A stretch of DNA of 60,000 bases. Source: Symsagittifera roscoffensis. Lineage: Eukaryota; Xenacoelomorpha; Acoela; Convolutidae. The DNA lies in assembly GCF_963678635.1 (NCBI RefSeq), contig NC_087065.1, positions 25,007,254-25,067,253 on the forward strand, written 5' to 3'. How positions within the stretch are numbered: the first letter of the stretch is position 1; each line of letters begins with the position of its first letter. Below, in pieces: positions 22,701-31,100 of the stretch. The notes under the pieces are model-generated. The model was given only the letters and a program-made list of their open reading frames with translations, did not search any database and had not been told where the DNA came from. The position numbers and the translations under genes are program-made.

Positions 22701-24568
22701 ACTCGACGACCTATCATCCACAGACCAATGGGTTGGTAGAGAGACAGAACAGGACACTGGTCAACATGCTCAGGGTGTACTGCTCGAGATACATGACGGA
22801 CTGGGACAAATACCTGCCACAAGTAGTAGGAGCCTATAATAGTACTCAGCACTCAACGACGGGTATCAGTCCTTTCATGATGTTGACAGGCAGGGAAAGG
22901 GCAATGCCTCTAACATTCTTCTACCCGGAGTACGAGGGGAAGAGGACGTCACCTCAAGCATACGTGAAGGAAGCGATCAAAAGACAACAAGAGCTAAACG
23001 AGCTATGTCGGAGAAACACGGCGCAAGCGCAAATGAGGCAACGCAAGAAATATGACGAAAAGATACTAAGAGCAAAGCCATACGAAGTGGGACAATACGT
23101 GTGGGTTTTCCAAAATGTCATACCGCCCAAGGGAACAAAGAAACTACTCAAGAAATGGAGAGGACCGTTCATGATTACGGAAGTACATCAACAAGGAAGG
23201 TTCTATCGCTTGAGTACAGGGCGAGCAGCACATTACGAAAATCTGAAGCCTCACATTCCGTCTCCGGAGGACTGGTGCCTGCCAAAAGACATGGAAGGTC
23301 TTGAGTACCTGGTGGTGGAACCAGCGTGCGAAGTGAATGAGAAAGGCACTAGAGAGAAAAATGATGGTAATGAGAACTTGAGTTTGGACGACAACGAAAA
23401 GATAGAAGTGGAGTCGGATGCAGGTTCATTTGTAGAAGAAGACTGGAACGATCCCGAGCAAAACGAGGTACCGAAGTGGATGGAACCGGATCGACCAACA
23501 CCACCGGAAACCAGGACGGGCAATCGTAAACGAACAGGTATGAGGTACAATAGGTACGGGGATGACTTCTTGATCGATAAGATACAGCCAGACAAGTTGG
23601 GCGATGAACTACTAAGCGCAGGCGAACTGGAGGCCGAAGAGGAATGGCAAGTGATTGACGATGGTGGACATTATCCGCAGGATGATTACTCGACGCCAGA
23701 ATTGGAGACGGATCTCGAGCAGAGTGAAATAGAAAGGAAGGAGAACTCGAACTTGAGGATTCTAGAGTGGATGCGTGATGTCAAAGACGAGAGCCGCGAA
23801 GGACAAAGCATTCAGCAAATCGATGTATCAGCAGCAAATTACATGAAGACAGAGGACCCTCTTTTCGGATGGACAGCAACAGACAGGCCACTGGACATCC
23901 CCAAGGACAATTCAGACCCGACCACATCGACGGGGACGTCGATAAATATTTTTGTCCGGGGAGTGGGGGTAGGACTTACCCACACCGAAAATTTGATGAT
24001 AAAGAAGCTCAAGGAAGTGAGGGAAACAAGCGGATTGGAACTGGAGGAAGAAGAACCAGAGCCTACCATAGGAAGGAATTTCAAAACGAAATTCGAAATA
24101 CCCAATGAATACTCAGAGAACATCATGATAACAGATAGCGACTTCATCCTGTCAAACAGGACCAGCGCGATCTGCATCACGGCGGACATGAGTTTCAAAT
24201 CAAGATTGGAGGCTGACTTCAAAAGAGAGTACCAGAACGTAGAGTTTCTGTTCAGACAGAGGCCAGGACTGGGAGGCATAGCAGCGCTTCCACCGTCAGT
24301 GGCACAAGTCCCGGGCAAATATCTCTGCTTCCTAGTAACGAGAGTCAACGACAGAAACACAATTGATCCCGAACACGTGATATTGGCACTGACAAGACTA
24401 CGTGACTTCATGATTGAAAGAGGAATAGTGGAGGTCTCGATGCCGGTGTACGACCCAAACAGGGGCAAACTGAGCTCGAGGGAATTGTACGCTATCCTAC
24501 ATGTGGTCTTTGCAGAAACAGAGATAATGGTGCATCTTCACAAGAAGTACTACTTGAGCATCGCCTGA
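16703..24568 (+). CDS. Gag-Pol polyprotein of element 2 with C-terminal macro-like domain
   Basis: The first ATG in this frame is at 16799 (2589 residues from there), but the frame is open from 16703 and begins within Gag. Numbering from 16799: capsid-like region at about 80-235; CX2CX4HX4C zinc knuckles at about 284 and 337; aspartic protease LLDTGA near 642; RT with YVDD at 1130; RNase H starting with DTDAS near 1278; acidic linker at about 1400-1790; integrase HHCC near 1815-1860; DDE residues in IDHQK, SDNGK and VERQNR; and a GPF module near 2130. After a roughly 300-residue acidic stretch, residues ~2440-2589 resemble a TARG1/OARD1-type macro domain. All polymerase and integrase catalytic motifs are intact. 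Synthesis probably requires a +1 frame change from the upstream Gag ORF. Confidence 0.93.
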   Translation, partial: GSTPQERPAADRTQSTRVDFVEPQRNKRQSTPLPLTRDAISIAPTAAKTIMKNGTSNTTTAPGDSTANSNTGPDAMTWASTWEMMNRTLEAFATRNTDSSDRREGKSRKTFKKPKEFKDDSDGCIDTWVEVMRLHLEQDNLSDERQACTAILSNLEGTALKCVVAKKEEERDTADKIFEILLNRFGSGMKGHQAMMRFEKRRQRDDESIDRFLDDLESLRRRSDPEESTNRRNFSIASKFIDGVKSDDLRTMLATYYTLSKDSAPTPEEMRQKSREYMLMKPKKYSYSENRNTQGGSQPQRSSWYKPRDDMDKRRSCANCGSADHHVADCTTYKQGMKSLGYAPDEEDMSQMEEHEYYNGLIIKIGARCFFCNQEGHFRMDCPLFWEAVKDQNHPKHKLALAAVQNQRNRQNEFESRNLGAPNTELPTKTVKAVTHVSGALESAAGSSLEINYEKAATEAIAKVKQDLAAKEIEQRLKLEIERQNFNGALTGSNSIPEARTGSMKTGNCNTVKMVTGKPFGISKIGARIMSIITVGGHEVTRNLSEPSDQTIMHIDVYADYLSGISPQTTSKALRALLTRGGSKSVRVDNRYTEAYGPHEVMLNIDGINIYTKTMITCDEDLIGQIYVGKEELKVRSIGHCAMLEEDAMHIGTEADVTGHVLDINGKKTQLRGLLDTGAVLSVIPIETWEKMGFDKGDLIDSRIRLSAANKGALRVLGRTPIIALNLGERNLWMSFIVVENLDESDQFILGRDFIRNFDVTIDLNNAMFRIRNPDRRYAIKPVNLIMANENKAPVFLSRRVRLKANEAAIVSLRMKNYNELSDNKQVCIVPNPNSQSAAVLGRSFSITKSGLCVSVLLNTLDIPITIQRGRKLGYALPVKTRYETIENSKQNEVVDCPNHRDKICILRRLQRIKDSSSLIKSLKSETDDGLSSCSNFPERPTLDEMQTDKPVLPEIEHLRGKLKDEQLEAIKDVLERNEEVFSRHKADIGCCNFVEHEIELEENAVPHREGARRMTPHKSDACRKEIETLLEYDMIEPSKSPWACGVVMAKKKGDQLRFCCDFRYLNSVTVKDAYPIPRIDESLSKLGDAKFFTTLDLGSAFWQVPLRKQDRDKTGFACELGLFQWKRIPFGLCNATATFQRLMAHALIGVTKKYGNLVMCYVDDVVIATPTLEDHIERLDEVFACMKRSGLKCKPSKCEILKDSIKYLGRMVDKHGIRPDPDAVEAVLTWKSPKTEHQLMSFLGFANYYREFIKGYADKVYPMQQLMRHKGKKFTWNNAAEESFQRIKKELCEAPVLGMPTEKGMYVLDTDASVVAISGILHQEQEWNGKTVLRPIAYGSKVLSDTEMKYGAPKAEMFAVVTFVEKYRAYLGSEPFKLRVDNRALSWLKTYSMDQSYIGRWIVRLDGYNMIIEHRTRDKHQNADSLSKKTEFYERQEQREADRPEIKDGFSFMDKETYDSLPLTRWLDKSGKPIEDHPELPKEPLEKTILKRSRGIPVGIMLKSKIVRETLKAKGYDLIQVEEGTVRIDEDLMRLLEKLSDDKPVIQGKGQEAPELTILRREEKVNNTDVSKGSITDSKEVVRSLVEKIPEKILEQTKVRDKKVTFRGEIEHMGSDQESGEWSRFMEGEETGEGKLSGEHKEWDEDSDESSEDQDSLCMILAEEKMRQHDRELQTDPSSGTYNLEIQEVRGGEELEKIAVSRKPLRELSCNSNVRTNLVPEDDMKIVKRIICVKLSDDIHNPGEMNGQIMALKEHVKARYRLSDLIRAQKNDKMTSNLSKWIHSGVKEKGELEEDSYKILSQFYKEKRDLLYHTAEGVVACKRRDEEKIIHKHNLIILPQLYQTEVLFRSHDQMGHQGIDKVQQRILHRFDWPGMRKACERWVNACLACLQVKDPRKMKFPLKSVESSEFNEVVQIDHQKICMTESGYNQILVIIDHFTKLAEAVPCQTASAEETCDHLITHWISRYGCPMTFQSDNGKAFVGDLTKELMKRSHIAQAHSTTYHPQTNGLVERQNRTLVNMLRVYCSRYMTDWDKYLPQVVGAYNSTQHSTTGISPFMMLTGRERAMPLTFFYPEYEGKRTSPQAYVKEAIKRQQELNELCRRNTAQAQMRQRKKYDEKILRAKPYEVGQYVWVFQNVIPPKGTKKLLKKWRGPFMITEVHQQGRFYRLSTGRAAHYENLKPHIPSPEDWCLPKDMEGLEYLVVEPACEVNEKGTREKNDGNENLSLDDNEKIEVESDAGSFVEEDWNDPEQNEVPKWMEPDRPTPPETRTGNRKRTGMRYNRYGDDFLIDKIQPDKLGDELLSAGELEAEEEWQVIDDGGHYPQDDYSTPELETDLEQSEIERKENSNLRILEWMRDVKDESREGQSIQQIDVSAANYMKTEDPLFGWTATDRPLDIPKDNSDPTTSTGTSINIFVRGVGVGLTHTENLMIKKLKEVRETSGLELEEEEPEPTIGRNFKTKFEIPNEYSENIMITDSDFILSNRTSAICITADMSFKSRLEADFKREYQNVEFLFRQRPGLGGIAALPPSVAQVPGKYLCFLVTRVNDRNTIDPEHVILALTRLRDFMIERGIVEVSMPVYDPNRGKLSSRELYAILHVVFAETEIMVHLHKKYYLSIA

Positions 24569-25110
24569 GTCGGGTACATGGAAGTACCAGGTCGGGTGTG
24601 AGGGAGGAGTCTTGAGTCAGGTACTGGGGTGCGGCGCAGGTAAAGGGATCTTAAGATGTGATTGGCATGACAATTGAATTTTAAAAGAAAGAATTGATGG
24701 TGCTAAAACATAAAATGAATCTGCATGTTCTTAAGGGAGATCCAATCAAATTGTTTTAAGTGATATGTGAATGATAAGATTTTAATCATATGGGTAGAAG
24801 GGGGGTCTCTAGGTTAGGAACGTGACATACTAAGTTTTAATGAGCTTTATGTTTTCAGATCAAGTTTGAAAACAAAGTTGAATATCCAACTACACTCAAG
24901 CGAGAAACAGAAAAAGAGAATCTTGATTGAACACGCGACAATCCGGATCTACAGCAAGTGCTTGCAAGAGAAGATTTCTAGAGATTTCTTGAATTGGGTA
25001 ATACTTGAGTTGGTAAGGTAATACTTGAGTTGGTAAGGTAATTCTTGAGTTGGTAAGGTAATTCTTGAGCTGGTTGACATCTATCTACACACATCCCGAA
25101 GTTATAAAGA
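24569..25110 (+). other. Spacer between pol and ORF3 of element 2
   Basis: These 540 bp carry no ORF. They are AT-rich and contain a 20-bp tandem repeat just upstream of the ORF3 start. How ORF3 is translated (splicing or internal entry) is not evident. Confidence 0.6.
25001..25080 (+). repeat. 20-bp tandem repeat before ORF3
   Basis: The unit ATACTTGAGTTGGTAAGGTA is repeated at 25001, 25021 and 25041 with single changes, plus a partial fourth copy at 25061. It ends 30 bp before the ORF3 ATG. Confidence 0.9.
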
Positions 25111-28100
25111 ATGGCAGACCGATTCTGGAACTCTATGCCCACGGCTCTGCAGAGGCCCACTCTTGACGAGCTGTACAGACGCTTGAGGGACCTGGACCAC
25201 ACCCAGATCGACGAGAGAATGGCGGTGATGCTGAATGCGATCCTCCAGTTGGAGGACCAGGGCGAGTGCAGGGAGTCTGCGACGGAGGCTGTCTTGATAG
25301 TCGGCTACACCACTGAGGGCATATCAAATCGAGCACAGACCAGATGGTTGTCTTGGAATGCGGATGGAGGAGTAAGGGGCTTTGACTTGGCAAGAAATCC
25401 TGGCCTGAGTAACAACACCGAACACGGCGCAGGAGAGTTCCCGCTACCGACGAGGCCAACAGCGAGATCCACGGGCCAGAGCTCGAGTAAGGTGCCGTCG
25501 ATGTCGCGAGCGCAACAGACGACCGAGGCATATCCGGAGCTGGGAGTCCTAAGGAAAGAGCTTGAGAAGGCGCTGAAGGAAAGGAATAAAGCGAACCTCG
25601 ATCGGGATCAGGCGAAGTTGGATAGGGAGAGGCTTCAGCTGGAGAGAGACCAGGCAGTCGACGAGCGGGATCAGACGTTGAAATTACTTGAGATGCTAAG
25701 GGCGGAACATCAGCAGGAGCTAAAGGTGCGGGAGAACGCCGCGAATCGCGATCAACTAAAGTCGGAGTTGGAAAAGATAGAACAACGACAACGCGAGCTG
25801 GACGCACAAAAGGGAGCCAGGTCAAACGAACGAGTGGTGACAAGCTCAAGGCCAGAGTCGCGCATGGAGGTGGATGAAGCTCCCAGGGCTAGAGGACGGT
25901 TCAACCTTGACCGCGAGGCCAGGGAACACATGAGTGAAGGGTTGGAGGTCTGGATACCGAATGACGCGACGCCCTCCTTGCGCAATCTAGAGACCCAACC
26001 TGTACGTCCTCTGATGGATGTGGTGTTACCAGGATATACACCAACCTCGACCTCGAGCGGTAGTCAGGTGAGTGGCGCCTCATCGCGTCTGAAGGAGCTG
26101 GGCGAGAAATTGCAGCAGCAGAGTCGTGAAAGAGCGACAAGGCCAGAGCTTCCCCCAACTTGGAGGGAACAGCCGGTCAGAAACGTCGTGATCGCGAGCT
26201 ACAAGAAGAACACAGAGGGGAACTACCACAAGCATAGTCGGCTGGACTGGAATGCGGAACAGCAAGCCAGGAGGGACTGCTTCCACGACGCAGCCTGGGT
26301 GCAGTATCTAGCGCCACCTCGTGTGCCAGAGGGTGCGGTTCACCTGATTATAGGGGACAGCCTGGTGCGGGTGTTGACCCAGATCCGGTCACATTGGCAG
26401 ACGGGAGTCTTGAGTTTCGCTGGAGCTGCTACGCCACAGATGTTGGCAACTCTGGACATGCTAGGAATGACCAAAGTTTACACAGTCACCTTGATGGTTG
26501 GGACCAACGACGTGTCGAGAGGAGAAGCAAGGAAAGTGACGAGGCTATGCGACAAGATGAGTTGCCTTCTTGAGGAGCTGAGGATCCAAATGGATCCCAT
26601 CCTGCTGACGATATGCACGGTCCCCTATAACATGATGTTTGATCAACACTCCCTAGAGATGAACCAGAGGGTGCGGAGCCTGAACAAGGCGATCCGAGAA
26701 ATACACCGAAACAGCGTGCTTCCTCTCAGGCTGTTAGACGTTGCAGAACGCATGGAGAACAAGGGATTCCCTGAAGACACCTCGAAAGATGGAATCCATT
26801 TCGATAGGCCAAGGGGAGCTGAGTGGCTGAACGACGTCTTCCAGGAACACATAAACACGCTAGAAGCGGACCTGCTGGAGACAGCCCAATTCACTTTAGG
26901 GCCACCTCCCAACCCACCATTCCTTGCCTCGAGGGCCTTGGCTGGTCGATTGGGAGCGAGAGTTGATACTGGAGATAGCTCGAGCAGCAATCAGACCCGA
27001 TTGCAGAGTGCCACACCAATGGAGTCAGAGGAGGTAGAGTCATCAACACCTCCGACCTCGGCGATGTCCTCCGTGGTGGTGGCAGATGGCAGGAGAGAAA
27101 AGAAGTCTAGGGAGACTACCCGCTTGAGATATCCTGAGAAGGTGAAGGAACTGGATCTAGAGACTTTGGAATGCAGACGAGAGTTGGCGGAAACCCTGGG
27201 GATCGAACGAGTGTCGCATGAGGACTTGAATAGACATCATTGCGTAGACTGGTTGAAAGCACACGAGGCGCATTTCTCGAGAACGAAGTTAATGGAGACT
27301 ACAGACCTGACTGGAATTCCCACAAAAACGATCATGGGACCCATTAACTACAGGCCTCTTAAGCAGCTAGGGAGTCCTGGACTTATAGCAGAACCTCCCA
27401 AGCACCGAACTGGCATCGCCAGGATCAGGTTGGCAACCCCGGCGCAATTGAAGGTAGTAGACAAGCTACTCAACCCGGGGGGAATGGAGTTGCCTGACGC
27501 TGCTTACGAAGGTCCAAGGTTGGCAGAGGATCCCAGGTACGGGAAGCCCTGTGGCGGCACCCAATTGGCCAAGACTCTGGCAGTTTATGATAGAGCAGAT
27601 CCAGCTGCTGCAAGAGTGATCATTGTGGCGGGATCAGACTTCGAAGGAACGTCTCCCAAGTTGTTCTGGCCGGAGACTCTGGTATACTCTTTGCCAGGAG
27701 CCGAATTGAACCAGATGTTGACCCTAGTGGTGGCAATAAAGTCGGAGATGCCCTGTGAACCTGAGCTGCTATTGTTTGCAGGAATGAATGACCACCTGCA
27801 CGCGATGGGACTTCTTGAGCAACTGAAGGGCAAGGAGATTCCGACATCAAAGAAGATATGGGAGGCTATTCAGGCGTTATTTGCGGCGATGAATGAGGTA
27901 CAAGAGAACGTAGCCTCGAGATTTGGGTCCAAGACAAAGGTGGTGTTTACCACATCCCCAGGATACGCCAGCATGCCACCCGCCCTACAATTCGTGTATG
28001 CGGTCTTAATCTTGATAGCGGAAGGGAGTGAATGGCGGATTCTGATGGCAGCCCCCAATCGAGAGCTGGAGCCAGTAAACTTGAGACTTTACAGATCAGA

Positions 28101-31100
28101 ATTACCAGCGGCATGGGCTGACATATCTCATGCGCTGAGGGGCTTTTACGGACTAGCCGATGTCTTGATTGTATTGGATGAGGTACTCTTGCTAGAGATA
28201 TCGAACTTTGCTAGACAACTCAAGTTCAGCCCAGTCATCGGGGACGACCACCCGGCGATAAACCAGTTGACGGCCAGCCTGTGGTTCCGGAGTATGGATG
28301 TGAAAGTCGCAAATTCCACCAGCAGGACTAGAGGTCCCAGCAACGAGAGAAGAAATGTGGTCGAGACGGAGAAACAGTTAGAATCGATGAAATATCGCTT
28401 GACCCAAGAGAATGGCTGGTGGCCATTCCTGACACCAAGGCTGGAGAACGCCACGAATAAAACGAGGGAGGAAGCACCACTCCTCGTGAAACAAATCTGG
28501 AGTTTTCTAGAGAAGCAACTGGAGCTAGCTGAAAGGAGAGACATGACGGTGGTTAGATTTGTCTCGGCCGCCAATGAAGTGACGATTGGAGGATTTTGGA
28601 GAGAGCACGCCAACGGCGAATTGAAGACTAGGAGAGATTACGAGATTCTCAAGTTCTTGAGTCCTTGCTGGGAGAGAGAATTCTTGGCAGGAGTGTTCGG
28701 CACCACGGCGACTATCTTCGGAGCCTTCGTGCAGGAGATACTGGGCATGCCCATCAGCCTGCTCTTGGCCCTGTATTTGGTCTACCCCAGATACTTGTTC
28801 AATATGGGTCCAGCATACATGTTTAGTCGGGGAGTGGAGACACTTCGAGTTGATGGGTACCTGGCACTAGTGCTCTTGACCCATGGGGAATTGGTGTCGT
28901 TTCATCGGTTAATGGAATATGGAGAACCTCTGTCTATGGGGAGAGTCCACACGAGCATTGAAACCAGCTCCTACAAGTGCGCCGCAGGGTTGAAGACACT
29001 ACTGGTGCAATACCTCATGATGCAGAATCGATACATGACGGGTGAAGATGAGAACCCAACCTCGAGAGAAGAATGGGAGAAGGCGAACAGAGGGATGCCT
29101 CTGTTGACGGACCTGTGTCTGGCAATGAGGTCGGACCCAATGGGGATAATCCGAGGTCTGGAGGAGGTGGTGACCTGCATCTATGGTCCAGCAGTGACGT
29201 ACGCGTTTCCAGATCCCCTGGTGATAACGTATCGTCACTCGGTGACGCACTTGAGTCTCATCAGCGTACTGGATGGTGCAGCGCTGAATTGGTGTCAGCA
29301 GGAAGTGCTCAGGGCGCGTATGAGCAACACGGTACTCTTCGGAAAAGTGAAAGATGCTGAGATGATGGTGTGCAATTTCAGGGGACAAATGCAATGCAGA
29401 ATGGGAGGCAAGCGAGAGGGCCCTATTGAAATGTATCCCAAATTCTGGAACTTGAACCCATTGACGGCGGACGGACGAGAAATCTTGAGAATTCCTGCCT
29501 GGAAGGAGTGCTTCGCACTGGTGAAGAGGGAGCTAGAGACCATAATGGAGAAAGAAATCCTCCCGGCAACCATGCCTGAGTTCCCAATAGTCAGGAGGAT
29601 GACCTTAGGAATGAATAGTCCCTTGGTAGTGCCCTCCATAATGGCGAGGATGAGGGCGGAGGAAATGCAGAAGGATTTCACTGATGGCTGGGACCCCCTG
29701 TTCATTGGCTACACGGCGGCGGTCTACTTCCATACCAGCGAGATGAAGGTAAATTCGTGGACGACGCAAGCGAAAAAGAGTAGAGGTTCGCAGCCCCCTG
29801 GATATGAGGTGCGGAAAGTCTTGAGGACTCTTGAGAAGGAAGGACTTGAGAATATGCTACCCATATGGGATGATGGCAGGATGATCGTGATGGAGGGACA
29901 CGTCGCACTGGTGGACGACATGAAATTTGCCACGAGAAAATATAAGGCGCCCTATGGCTTGGAACAGGTGGAAATAAGACAGGAAGGAACAGAACTAGAT
30001 GCAGCAGGTCAACTGCACGTAGCACTGACGGAATACAAAAAGCTGGATCCCGCGACACCATCACCACTGTCCGTGGACACACCTGGAGACAAGAGGAGCG
30101 GACCCGTCGAGGACCGATTTAAGAAAATTCTCGAGAGAAGGAGACATGAGTCAGAAGAAGAGAGTATGGATGAAACTCTCAGTGAAGCTGGTGAAGACAT
30201 GGAAGTGGGGAATACGCCTGAACCAGGGCCATCAGGGGAGGAGCTCACCACTCAAGAGCTGTTGAAAGATTTGAGCGAGGAGAATTGGGCAGATACTGCC
30301 ACACCACCCCTGATTCCGTCTCCACGGAAGAACCTAGAGTTGCCATTGGCAGGTGAGACCTTCAATATGGGGATGTTACTCTTGAGCTCGGAGGAAAGGG
30401 AGAAGAACACGTTCGAAGGGAATAGGGACATATTCTTGGGATCTCTCGAGGATGACGCTTGGCAGGAGTTCCTGGAGGAATTCAATCGAGAAGTGGGCAG
30501 CGAGACGACGCTGGACAAGTTCAAGAAGGAACTGTGGGACGCAGTAGTGAGATTCGGGGAACCGCTCCTGATAGGAACGGGCCTGGATGAGAAAGCAAGA
30601 AAAGAGCTGCTGAACAAGCTAGTGGAGCTGAGGAACGCACGATCGAAGACTAGAAAAGAGAAATGTGAGGACAGCTCTACTCTGAAACAAAAAACTGTGG
30701 ATAAAATGGTTGATGATATAAAAAGGGATAAGGTTGGGACTAGTAATATGATTAAAAGTACTAATATCCTTAAGGCTCGAGCAGGGGGGAGGCAAGAGTT
30801 GGAAGGAGTGGATGGAGAGGTAGAATCAATGATGATAGCCACAACACCCTCGAGCAGAGATGTGAAGACTCGCAAGAGGAAGAGAGAAGTGGAAGGATGG
30901 GGTAGTCCTTCAGTGGATGCTGTTTCGGAAGGAAACTTGAGAGAGACGGCGCCCATCGTTTTGGCCCGATGCAAGACGGCGGCATACAAGAACAGCTCGG
31001 AGCTCAGGAAACCACTTGAAGTAGAAAAGGAAATAGAGGTTTCCACCAGTTCTACGTCAGAAGAAGACTTCAAGCCTCAGAAGGTAAACGTGAAGAGAGG

